A stretch of 64,000 bases of DNA, from positions 124,001-188,000 of the forward strand of contig NZ_JACIJG010000007.1 in assembly GCF_014199265.1 (NCBI RefSeq), in the 5' to 3' direction. Source of the stretch: Brucella daejeonensis (GTDB taxonomy: Bacteria > Pseudomonadota > Alphaproteobacteria > Rhizobiales > Rhizobiaceae). The translations under genes were made by a program, and so were the position numbers. Positions within the stretch are counted from its first letter, which is position 1. Each line of letters starts with the position of its first letter. Shown here in pieces: positions 20,771 through 29,242 of this stretch. The notes beneath the pieces were generated by a model. That model searched no databases. It worked only from the letters and a program-made list of their open reading frames with translations, and was not told the origin of the DNA.

Positions 20771-21622
20771 ATGGCCATGGCGCAGCTTCGGGAAGTGCAT
20801 ATGATGAACGTCAACAGCATGGCCCCGGAGCGGGGCCAGAAAGCAGATGGAACCGTCATCGACATCAACGATCTTTCGCTGGTGTTCGAGACCAATGACG
20901 GCCCGGTCCACGCGCTTTCGAATATAAATCTCGCCGTCAAGCGCGGCGAGTTCATCTCCTTTATCGGCCCTTCGGGCTGCGGCAAGACCACGCTGATGCG
21001 TGTCATTGCCGATCTTGAACAGCCGACATCCGGCCTGGTGACGGTCAATGGAAAAACGCCGGAACAGGCCCGCCTCGACCGCTCCTACGGCTATGTGTTT
21101 CAGGCGGCGGCGCTTTTCCCGTGGCGCACCATTGAAGACAATATCAGCCTGCCACTCGAAATCATGAGCTTTTCCAGGGCGGAACGGCGCGAGCGGATCG
21201 AGAGCAATCTCGCACTCGTCAATCTAGCGGGCTTCGGCAAGAAATATCCATGGCAGCTTTCGGGCGGGATGCAGCAGCGCGCATCGATTGCCCGTGCGCT
21301 TTCCTTCGATCCCGACATGCTCCTGATGGACGAACCTTTCGGCGCGCTGGACGAGATCGTGCGCGACCACCTCAACGAACAGCTTCTGAAATTATGGGCG
21401 GCGACGAAAAAGACCGTCATTTTCGTTACCCACTCCATTCCGGAAGCGGTCTTCCTCTCCACCAAGATTGTCGTCATGAGTCCACGTCCCGGCCGCATTC
21501 ACGAGATCATCGATTGCGATCTGGGGCCGAATCGTTCGCTGGAAATCCGGGAATCGGAAGCCTTTCTCAAAATCGCCCACCGCGTTCGCGAAGGGCTTCG
21601 GCTGGGGCATATCCATGACTGA
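20771..21622 (+). CDS. ABC transporter ATPase (nitrate/sulfonate/pyrimidine type)
   Basis: This 283-residue ATPase energises the adjacent importer. Walker A is FIGPSGCGKTT near residue 67, the Q-loop YVFQAAALFPWRT, the signature LSGGMQQRASIARAL, Walker B LLMDEPFGALDE and the switch His VTHSIPEA. A GGAGT site precedes the ATG. The ABC signature and domain size place it with SsuB/TauB/ThiZ proteins. Its 3' end overlaps the first permease gene by 8 bases. Confidence 0.92.
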   Translation: MAMAQLREVHMMNVNSMAPERGQKADGTVIDINDLSLVFETNDGPVHALSNINLAVKRGEFISFIGPSGCGKTTLMRVIADLEQPTSGLVTVNGKTPEQARLDRSYGYVFQAAALFPWRTIEDNISLPLEIMSFSRAERRERIESNLALVNLAGFGKKYPWQLSGGMQQRASIARALSFDPDMLLMDEPFGALDEIVRDHLNEQLLKLWAATKKTVIFVTHSIPEAVFLSTKIVVMSPRPGRIHEIIDCDLGPNRSLEIRESEAFLKIAHRVREGLRLGHIHD

Positions 21623-22514
21623 GGCCTCGTTTCTGCGCGACAAACTGATCCCAGTGACGACAGTCCTCATCGTCATCGTTGCGCTGTGGTACGCACTGGC
21701 GGTGTTTCTCAATGCGCCTTTCGAACGCGACCAGGCGACACGCGCGGGAACGGAAATCCCGTTCTCGACGCTTGTTGCCAATACGATGCATCAGGACCGC
21801 CCGGTCCTGCCCGCCCCGCATCAGGTGGCGCAGGAAATCTGGAAAAGCGTGTTCGGCGTAAAACCAAGCTCCAAGCGCAGCCTCGTCTATCATGGCTGGG
21901 TGACGCTTTCCTCCACCCTGCTCGGCTTCGTCATGGGGTCGGCGCTCGGCGTCCTGCTGGCGGTCGGCATCGTCCATTCGCGCACGCTCGACAAAAGCCT
22001 GATGCCGTGGATCATCACCTCGCAGACGATCCCCATCCTCGCCATAGCGCCCATGGTGATCGTGGTCCTGAACGCCATCGGCATAGCGGGCCTGCTGCCC
22101 AAGGCGATCATATCGACCTATCTCTCCTTCTTCCCCGTAGCCGTCGGCATGGTGAAAGGTTTGCGCTCGCCGGATGTGATGCATCTCGACCTCATGCGCA
22201 CCTATAATGCCTCGCGGTCGCAGGTGTTCTGGAAACTGCGTTTTCCCGCCGCCATGCCGTTCCTGTTCACATCGATGCAGATCGCAGTCGCGATCAGCCT
22301 TGTCGGCGCGATTGTCGGCGAATTGCCGACAGGGGCGGTCGCTGGCCTTGGCGCACGATTGCTGGCAGGCTCCTATTACGGGCAGACCGTGCAGATATGG
22401 GCCGCACTGGTCGCGGCCGCATTGATGGCGGCTGTGCTCGTTGCGTTGATCGGCATCGCCGCACAGATCGTGAACCGGCGCATGGGCGCAAAACCGGAAA
22501 GGGCCGCAGCATGA
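21615..22514 (+). CDS. ABC transporter permease 1
   Basis: This 299-residue integral membrane subunit has an N-terminal membrane anchor, a hydrophilic stretch, and a core of about six helices. The EAA-type loop is recognisable around MHLDLMRTYNASRSQVFWKLRFPAAMP. It overlaps both neighbours (8 bases with the ATPase, ATGA with permease 2), so the subunits are made together. The context is uptake of pyrimidines or their breakdown products. Confidence 0.9.
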   Translation: MTEASFLRDKLIPVTTVLIVIVALWYALAVFLNAPFERDQATRAGTEIPFSTLVANTMHQDRPVLPAPHQVAQEIWKSVFGVKPSSKRSLVYHGWVTLSSTLLGFVMGSALGVLLAVGIVHSRTLDKSLMPWIITSQTIPILAIAPMVIVVLNAIGIAGLLPKAIISTYLSFFPVAVGMVKGLRSPDVMHLDLMRTYNASRSQVFWKLRFPAAMPFLFTSMQIAVAISLVGAIVGELPTGAVAGLGARLLAGSYYGQTVQIWAALVAAALMAAVLVALIGIAAQIVNRRMGAKPERAAA

Positions 22515-23371
22515 TGACCGGCATTCTCTCCGTACTGGCGCTCATGGCGCTGTCATGGTGTCTCATCAGTTGGGTGGCGAGTTTCAGGACCCGAAATCCG
22601 GTGGGACAAAAGCTTCTCGATATCGCCGTCCCGGCACTGTTCGGCATCGCGATGCTGGCCCTGTGGGAGACGGCTGTCCGTCTTTTCGCCATCCCGCCGG
22701 TCCTCTTGCCCGCGCCGTCCGCCATATGGGCGCGCATCGTCGTGTCCGTGCCGATCCTGCTGGCGGATTTCCGCCAGACTTTCCTCAAGGCCGTCATCAT
22801 CGGCTATGTGGCCGGCTGCGGACTGGGCTTCGTGACGGCCATCGTCGCCGACCGGGTTCCGTTTCTGCGCAAGGGCCTGCTGCCGCTCGGCAATCTGGCG
22901 GCCGCACTCCCCATCGTCGGCGTCGCGCCCATCATGGTGATGTGGTTCGGTTTCGACTGGCAGTCGAAGGCTGCGGTCGTCGTCATCATGACATTCTTCC
23001 CGATGCTCGTGAACACGGTCGCCGGGCTTGCCAGCACCGGATCGATGGAACGCGACCTGATGGAAACCTATGGCTCCGGCTATTGGCAGACGCTTTTCAA
23101 GCTGCGCCTGCCCGCAGCCCAGCCCTTCATCTTCAATGCGCTCAAGATCAACTCCACCCTCGCGCTGATCGGCGCCATCGTGGCCGAATTCTTCGGCACG
23201 CCCATCGTCGGCATGGGCTTCCGCATCTCGGCGGAGATCGGGCGCATGAATGTGGACATGGTCTGGGCCGAAATCTTCGTCGCCGCGCTCGCCGGATCGC
23301 TTTCCTACGGACTGATCGCGCTGATAGAGCGTCGCATGACATTCTGGCACCCTTCCTACAGAAGGGCCTGA
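22511..23371 (+). CDS. ABC transporter permease 2
   Basis: This is a 286-residue second membrane subunit; a heterodimeric channel is implied. The start at 22511 (MMTGILSVLALMALSW) overlaps the stop of permease 1 by ATGA, whereas an upstream in-frame start lies deep inside permease 1. The EAA loop is visible as DLMETYGSGYWQTLFKLRLPAAQ. The closing residues LIERRMTFWHPSYR are typical for SsuC/RibX-like permeases. Confidence 0.9.
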   Translation: MMTGILSVLALMALSWCLISWVASFRTRNPVGQKLLDIAVPALFGIAMLALWETAVRLFAIPPVLLPAPSAIWARIVVSVPILLADFRQTFLKAVIIGYVAGCGLGFVTAIVADRVPFLRKGLLPLGNLAAALPIVGVAPIMVMWFGFDWQSKAAVVVIMTFFPMLVNTVAGLASTGSMERDLMETYGSGYWQTLFKLRLPAAQPFIFNALKINSTLALIGAIVAEFFGTPIVGMGFRISAEIGRMNVDMVWAEIFVAALAGSLSYGLIALIERRMTFWHPSYRRA

Positions 23372-23429
23372 GCCTGAATACCGGTATCCGCAAGAATAAG
23401 GCGGGACCGGCAACCAGAGGAGAACTGAA

Positions 23430-24428
23430 ATGAAGAAGGCATTATCGCTCTGCCTTGGAACCGCCGGGCTTGCGCTGGCACTCATGACGAGTACCGCAAT
23501 GTCGGCGGACAAGCTGACCTTGCAGCTCAAATGGGTAACGCAGGGACAGTTCGCCGGTTACTATGTGGCAAAGGACAAGGGCTATTACGAAGAGGAAAAT
23601 CTCGACGTCGAAATCAAGCCGGGCGGGCCGGATGTAGCGCCGCCGCAGGTGATCGCGGGCGGTGGGGCCGACGTCGTGGTGGACTGGATGCCGTCGGCGC
23701 TCGCCACCCGTGAAAAGGGCGTGCCGCTGGTCAATATCGCCCAGCCGTTCAAGAAGTCCGGCATGATGCTGACCTGCCGCAAGGATACCGACATCACCAA
23801 GCCGGAGGACTTCAGGGGGCGCACGCTGGGCGTCTGGTTCGGCGGCAACGAATATCCGTTCCTGTCCTGGATGAACCATCTCAAGATTCCGACGCAGGGC
23901 GGCAAGGACGGCGTGACCGTTCTGAAGCAGGGCTTCAATGTCGATCCGCTGATCCAGAAGCAGGCCGACTGCATTTCCACCATGACCTATAATGAATACT
24001 GGCAGGTAATCGACGCCGGAATCCCGGCCGACCAGCTCGTCGTTTTCCCCTATGAGGAACAGGGCGTGGCCACGCTGGAAGACGGGCTTTATGTGCTGGA
24101 AAAGAGCCTCGACGACCCGGCCATGGTCGACAAGCTGGCGCGCTTCGTCCGCGCTTCGATGAAGGGGTGGCAATATGCTTCCGAACATGCGGACGAAGCC
24201 GCCGAAATCATCCTCGACAACGATTCCTCCGGCGCACAAACGAGGCAAGTTCAGGAGCGCATGATCAAGGAGATCGGCAAGCTGATCGACGGTTCCGACG
24301 GTACGCTGGATGTGGCCGCCGCCGACCGCACCGTGGAAACGCTTCTCGGCGGCGGCTCCGATCCCGTCATAACCAAGAAGCCTGAAGGGGCATGGACGAC
24401 GAAAATCACCGATGCCATGAAGAAATAA
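23430..24428 (+). CDS. ABC transporter substrate-binding protein, NMT1/THI5-like
   Basis: This is the 332-residue periplasmic receptor of the importer. A signal peptide (MKKALSLCLGTAGLALALM, cleaved near TAMSA) is followed by the NMT1/THI5 fold typical of pyrimidine-precursor, thiamine-pyrimidine and riboflavin receptors: LTLQLKWVTQGQFAGYYVAK, GGPDVAPPQVIAGGGADVVV. Proximity to preTA and the hydantoinase points to uracil, thymine or a hydantoin-like ligand; this is inferred. AGAGGAGAA precedes the ATG. It is the last gene of the operon and is followed by a strong terminator. Confidence 0.9.
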   Translation: MKKALSLCLGTAGLALALMTSTAMSADKLTLQLKWVTQGQFAGYYVAKDKGYYEEENLDVEIKPGGPDVAPPQVIAGGGADVVVDWMPSALATREKGVPLVNIAQPFKKSGMMLTCRKDTDITKPEDFRGRTLGVWFGGNEYPFLSWMNHLKIPTQGGKDGVTVLKQGFNVDPLIQKQADCISTMTYNEYWQVIDAGIPADQLVVFPYEEQGVATLEDGLYVLEKSLDDPAMVDKLARFVRASMKGWQYASEHADEAAEIILDNDSSGAQTRQVQERMIKEIGKLIDGSDGTLDVAAADRTVETLLGGGSDPVITKKPEGAWTTKITDAMKK

Positions 24429-24452
24429 TCCCGGACATTCAACCGGACATTC

Positions 24453-24495
24453 AAAAAGCAAACCCCGGAAGCCTGCTTCCGGGGTTTGCTTTTTT
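24453..24495. terminator. Bidirectional rho-independent terminator
   Basis: Twenty-bp perfect arms (24453-24472 and 24475-24494) flank a 2-base gap, with A5 on the left and T6 on the right. They end the importer operon from the left and the RND operon from the right. Confidence 0.9.
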
Positions 24496-24497
24496 AC

Positions 24498-27400
24498 CTA
24501 CTTCAGCTTTTCCTCCAGCGCCACGGCGCTGACCAACTCGCGTTCGAGCTGCGCTTCTTCCTCTGCCTTCGGCTTCGTGAAGCGCCCGAGAAGCAGGTAG
24601 GCGACCGGCGTGACATAAAGGGTGGCGACGGTTGCCAGCCCAAGACCGCCGACGATAACCCATCCGAGCGCCACACGCGCTTCGGCGCCCGCGCCGCTTG
24701 CAAGCACAAGGGGCACACCGCCCAGCACGGCGCAGATCATCGTCATGCAAACGGGGCGCAGGCGGATATTGGATGCTTCCTCAATCGCCTCGCGTACGCT
24801 CAGCCCCCTGTCGCGCAACTGGTCCGCGAACTCGACGATCAGAATACCGTTCTTGGCCATGATGCCGACCAGCAGCACAAGCCCGATCTGGCTGTAGACG
24901 TTCAGGCTCGTGCCCGTCAGCAACATTGCAAAGACTGCGCAGCCAAGCCCAAGAGGAACGGTTGCCATCACGATGAGCGCGCTGACAAAGCTTTCAAACT
25001 GCGCCGCCAGCACGAGAAGAATGATGATGATGGCGAAGCCGAACACCATGGCGAGGCCGCTCGAGGTTTCGCTGAGCGTGGAAGCCTCGGCAAGCGGAAT
25101 GATGTGGCTGCCGGGCGGCAGAAGCGGCGCGGCGATCTCCTGCGCGGCCGCATAGGCATCGCCCAGCGCAAAATCGCTGCGCAGGTTGGTGGTTATCGAC
25201 ACCGAACGTTGCCGCGTTTCGCGATTGAGCTGCGGGGGAACCGCCTTCTCGACGACCGTGGCGATGGAAGACATCGGCACATAGCGGCCATCCGACGTCT
25301 TGATGAATATGTTTTCAAGATCGGTCGGATCGTTGATCGGATTGGTGGTCGAGACCAGCTTCACGTCGAAACTGCGGTCCCCGACATAAACCGATCCGAT
25401 CTTGCGGCCGTCGAGCACCGACTGCACGGCATTTGCCAGGCCGGTAATGTCGATACCCAGATCGGAAGCGCGCTCACGATTGATCTCGACGGAGAGCTGC
25501 GGCTGCGTCGGTTCCACCGAAAGGCGCGGCTGCACGAAACGCGGATCTTTTTCCAGTGCCGCAACCACCTCCTGCGCGGCGGGCTGGAGCTTGGCATAGT
25601 CGCTGCCGACAATGGCGAACTGCAACCCGTTGCCTGCGCCGCGAATACCGAGGCTGTTCGGCTGGGTCGTGAAGATACGCACCGCCGTTATGCCGCGTAT
25701 ACGCTGCGTGATGTCGGCCATGATCTCCTGCTGGCTGCGGGCACGCTCCTTCCACGGCGCCAGCGTCAGGACGACGAAGCCGTTGCTGGACGATCCGCCC
25801 GAACCGGCGATGGCATAGGTGGTGGTGATTTCTCCGCTATCGCGCAACGGCTGGACGGCCTCCTCGATCCTGTCGAGTTGCGACTGGAGGAATTCCACGC
25901 TGATGCCCTGCGGCCCGTTGATGCGCAACAGCGCGACAGCGCGGTCTTCCGATGGCGTCAGTTCCTGACGGATCAGGCCGTAACCCACATAGGACGCACC
26001 GGCGAAAAGCAGGGCGACGAGCACCACCACGAACGGGGCGGACAGGCAGACATGGAGGCTCTTGCGATAGAAGTTTGCAAGTCCCGCGCCAATGCGGCGC
26101 AGGAACAGGGGACCGTGACCGCCTTCCGCCGCTTCGCCACTCCCTTCCTTGAGGAAGCGCGAGGCGAGCATCGGGCAGAGGGTCAGCGCGACGACCGCCG
26201 AAAGAAGCACTGCAATCGCCAGCACGAAGCCGAACTCGCGGAAAAGACCGCCCGCCTGCCCCGGCAGAAAGGAAATCGGCACGAACACCGCCACGAGCGT
26301 CAGCGTGGTGGCGATGACGGCGAAGAACACTTCCTGCGTGCCGAGCACCGCCGCGGCCCGCGGCCCCATGCCCTGATTTCGCCTGCGGACGACGTTTTCC
26401 AGCACCACGATGGCATCATCGACCACCAGCCCGGTGGCGAGCACCAGCGCCAGAAGAGTAAGGATATTGACCGAGAAACCCGCAAGATAGATCGCCGCGA
26501 TCGTGCCGATCAGCGCGACCGGCATCGACAGGGCGGGAATGAGCGTGGCGCGGATATCCCACAGGAACATGAAGATGATGGCGACCACGATGATCACCGA
26601 AGCGACCAGCGCGATCTCCACTTCATGGATGGCGCCGTTGATGAAACTTGCATCGTCACTCGTGACGGCGATGTTGACGCCTTCCGGCAAGGTCTTCTGC
26701 AGGTTGGCGACGGCGGCGCGGATTCCATCCGAAATGTCGAGCGTGTTCGACTGCGCCTGACGGACGATGCCGAGGCCAATGGCGGTCTTTCCATTCGAAC
26801 GGACCGCGGAGCTTTCGATATCCGGGCCGAGCGTGACGGTCGCGACGTCGCGAATCTGCGTGCGCTGGTTGATATAGACGTTCTCGAAATCTTCCGGCTT
26901 TTCCAGATTGGCGGTGGCGCGCACCACGATGGACTGGTCGGCGCTGCGCAACGAACCCGCCGGCGCATCCAGTCCCATGGAAGAGAGCGCATTGGCCAGA
27001 TCGGCAATGGTGAGACCGTAGCTCGCGAGCCGCGCCTGAATGATGTCGATGCGGAAAATCTTGTCGCGCTCACCGTTGATCTGCACATCGGCGACGCCCG
27101 GCACCGCCGACAGCACGTCCTCGATCTGGTCTTCCACCAGAACCGTCATATCGTCGACGGACATGGTGTCGGATGTGACCGCCAGGCGAAGCACCGGATC
27201 GGCGTTCGAATCCGCCTTGATGATACGCGACGGATCGGCCTCTTCCGGCAAGGTGTTCGAAACACGGGAAATCGCGTCGCGCATATCCGCGGCCGCTACG
27301 TTGAGGTCCACGCCATCGTTGAATTCCACCGTGACGCGGCTGCGTTCGAACGACGATGTGGAAGAGATGGATTTCACCCCCGAAACGCGCGCGACGGCAT

Positions 27401-27644
27401 TTTCGAGGACCTGCGTCACCTGCCTGTCGATGGTTTCAGCGGATGCGCCGCTGAAATCGGTGCTGATCGTGACCACAGGCCGGTCGACATCCGGCAATTC
27501 GCGAATGTCGACGCCTGTGAAGGCCGCCAGTCCGGCAACCACGATCAGGACATTGATGACGAAGGCAAAAACCGGGCGGCGGATGAAAAGCGCCGTGGAC
27601 CCGCCATTCTTGCCGGATGAGGAATTCTGACCGCTCACGCTCAC
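24498..27644 (-). CDS. RND efflux transporter (HAE1/MexF-like)
   Basis: This second complete RND pump has about 1048 residues. It begins SVSGQNSSSGKNGGSTALFIRRPVFAFVINVL. The TM4 aspartates sit in [20 protein letters not shown], and AEASTLSETSSGLAMVF and MAKNGILIVEFADQLRD are intact. I use the GTG at 27644, 4 bp after the adaptor stop, with a GGGTGAGGG site; an ATG at 27725 would lie inside the adaptor. It resembles multidrug pumps of the Brucella BepG group, but I cannot fix the name. It converges on the pyrimidine importer across the shared terminator. Confidence 0.9.
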   Translation of the reverse strand: MSVSGQNSSSGKNGGSTALFIRRPVFAFVINVLIVVAGLAAFTGVDIRELPDVDRPVVTISTDFSGASAETIDRQVTQVLENAVARVSGVKSISSTSSFERSRVTVEFNDGVDLNVAAADMRDAISRVSNTLPEEADPSRIIKADSNADPVLRLAVTSDTMSVDDMTVLVEDQIEDVLSAVPGVADVQINGERDKIFRIDIIQARLASYGLTIADLANALSSMGLDAPAGSLRSADQSIVVRATANLEKPEDFENVYINQRTQIRDVATVTLGPDIESSAVRSNGKTAIGLGIVRQAQSNTLDISDGIRAAVANLQKTLPEGVNIAVTSDDASFINGAIHEVEIALVASVIIVVAIIFMFLWDIRATLIPALSMPVALIGTIAAIYLAGFSVNILTLLALVLATGLVVDDAIVVLENVVRRRNQGMGPRAAAVLGTQEVFFAVIATTLTLVAVFVPISFLPGQAGGLFREFGFVLAIAVLLSAVVALTLCPMLASRFLKEGSGEAAEGGHGPLFLRRIGAGLANFYRKSLHVCLSAPFVVVLVALLFAGASYVGYGLIRQELTPSEDRAVALLRINGPQGISVEFLQSQLDRIEEAVQPLRDSGEITTTYAIAGSGGSSSNGFVVLTLAPWKERARSQQEIMADITQRIRGITAVRIFTTQPNSLGIRGAGNGLQFAIVGSDYAKLQPAAQEVVAALEKDPRFVQPRLSVEPTQPQLSVEINRERASDLGIDITGLANAVQSVLDGRKIGSVYVGDRSFDVKLVSTTNPINDPTDLENIFIKTSDGRYVPMSSIATVVEKAVPPQLNRETRQRSVSITTNLRSDFALGDAYAAAQEIAAPLLPPGSHIIPLAEASTLSETSSGLAMVFGFAIIIILLVLAAQFESFVSALIVMATVPLGLGCAVFAMLLTGTSLNVYSQIGLVLLVGIMAKNGILIVEFADQLRDRGLSVREAIEEASNIRLRPVCMTMICAVLGGVPLVLASGAGAEARVALGWVIVGGLGLATVATLYVTPVAYLLLGRFTKPKAEEEAQLERELVSAVALEEKLK

Positions 27645-27648
27645 GCCC

Positions 27649-28776
27649 TCACCCTGCAACGCGTTTTGCGGCGGCGGGGTCGGCCTGCACCGTCCCCTGT
27701 TCTCCCTTGATGCGCACCGGTGCATTGTCGCGCACCGTCTGCACGCCCTGCGTGACGATCATGTCGCCCTGCTTCACCGGCCCATCGATGAGAATGTTGG
27801 TGGAATTGCGCTGGACGATGCGCGCGGCAACCTTTTTGGCGATACCGTTCTCGATACGCCAGACATAGGAGCCGTCGGCGCCCCATTGAATGGCCAGCGG
27901 ATCGACGGAGGGATAGCTGTCGCCCGGAAACAGAACCGTGACGGAGAACGACATGCCCGCGCGCAGACGGTCCTGCTCGTTCGGCACTTCCGCCCGGATG
28001 TGCAGGGTGCGGCTCGCCTCATCCAGCATGTTGTCCACGGCGTTGATCTGTCCGCTATAAGTCTCTCCGGGGAAAGCGGTCGATTCCGCGATCAGCGGCT
28101 GCCCGACCTTGATCTGCGGCGCGAAACGTTCCGGAACCCATATATCGATGAGCACCTTCGACCGGTCGTCGATCCGGCCGATGGAGGTCTGCGCGGTAAC
28201 ATAATTGCCGACATTGACGGGCAGGATGCCGACAATGCCGGAAATCGGCGCGCGAACCGTGCGGCGGCCGAGCGCAAGCTGGGCGTCCTGCTGGGCAAGC
28301 TGGGCATTGGCAACGGCCAGTTCCGCCTCGACCACCTGGACCTGCGTGGCTGTGTTGGTCGCCCGCAGCTTCGCAATGCGCTGGCGCGTCGTCTGAGCGT
28401 CCTTCAATGCGGCTTCCGCCTTGGCGACCGCTATTTTCTCGGTTTCGGCATCCATCTCGGCGACCGGATCGCCTTCCTTCACATTATCGCCCGCCTTGAC
28501 ATAAAGCTTTGTCATATAGCCGCTGGAATAAGGCGTCACGGATACGGTGCTGAGCGCACGCGCCGAGCCGATGGCGGTGAGCCGGTTGTTGATGGTTTCC
28601 TCGCCCGCCGGCGCCACGACGACCAGCGGCGCTGCCCGGCCCGCCTGACCTCCGGGGGCAGATCCTTCCGTCGCAGCCGTTTTGACAGCGCCGTTCTCGT
28701 TCTTGTAGACATACCAACCGCCTATCGCGGCAGCGGCGATCAGCAGGCTCAGCAGGATCTGTTTCCAGGATTTCAT
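27649..28776 (-). CDS. RND periplasmic adaptor protein
   Basis: This 375-residue membrane-fusion protein has an N-terminal signal anchor (MKSWKQILLSLLIAAAAIGG). The lipoyl halves are around VSVTPYSSGYMTKLYVKAG and RRTVRAPISGIVGILPVN, a helical hairpin with AELAVANAQLAQQDAQ lies between them, and a barrel domain ends in MIVTQGVQTVRDNAPVRI. It precedes the pump by 4 bp on the same strand. No linked regulator is present, unlike the first RND locus. Confidence 0.88.
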   Translation of the reverse strand: MKSWKQILLSLLIAAAAIGGWYVYKNENGAVKTAATEGSAPGGQAGRAAPLVVVAPAGEETINNRLTAIGSARALSTVSVTPYSSGYMTKLYVKAGDNVKEGDPVAEMDAETEKIAVAKAEAALKDAQTTRQRIAKLRATNTATQVQVVEAELAVANAQLAQQDAQLALGRRTVRAPISGIVGILPVNVGNYVTAQTSIGRIDDRSKVLIDIWVPERFAPQIKVGQPLIAESTAFPGETYSGQINAVDNMLDEASRTLHIRAEVPNEQDRLRAGMSFSVTVLFPGDSYPSVDPLAIQWGADGSYVWRIENGIAKKVAARIVQRNSTNILIDGPVKQGDMIVTQGVQTVRDNAPVRIKGEQGTVQADPAAAKRVAG

Positions 28777-29001
28777 TCAACTCTCCGGCGAGGTCCGACG
28801 CATTGCTTCTGACGCACCTCATATTCAAAATCAGTCATGTTGGACGCGGAAAATGCCAACAGATAGTATCAGAACGATGATAGCCTTCACATTGCACAAA
28901 TCATGCAACCTGAAGGCGACAAAGAATTTTGGTCAGGTTCTCGCACACGTAGATTCAAGACGTCGAGTTAAATTTCGGTAATGCAGGGCGGATTTCCTCT
29001 T

Positions 29002-29134
29002 AACCGGCCGATTTTGTAAAGCCGGTTGGAATTATCCGTCGGCTCCATATATAGAGGCTGCATTTATATATCGAACTTTGACGCCTGCCTGTCCGGGCAC
29101 GAGGATAGCCGGGCCGGTATTACCAAAGTTCGAT
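29002..29134. repeat. Intergenic structured region with two inverted repeats
   Basis: The intergenic stretch 28777-29242 contains no credible gene. It holds a 7-bp inverted repeat (AACCGGC 29002-29008, GCCGGTT 29021-29027) and a perfect 11-bp inverted repeat (ATCGAACTTTG 29070-29080, CAAAGTTCGAT 29124-29134) around a GC-rich 43-base core. It could be an intergenic repeat family or a structured transcript; I cannot assign it. Confidence 0.5.
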
Positions 29135-29242
29135 GAGTGGAACTCAGAGTGTATTGAATAAGCCTGCGCGGCGATTGAGCATTTCCAGGGCGCGGATGGG
29201 GTTAGCACCCGGACGCGCCGGTATAAAGTGGCCTTGAATCGG

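Noticed and set aside
24486..27620. A 1044-residue plus-strand open frame
   Set aside because: It is the antisense shadow of the second RND pump; low-complexity His/Arg/Asp content and no family signature.
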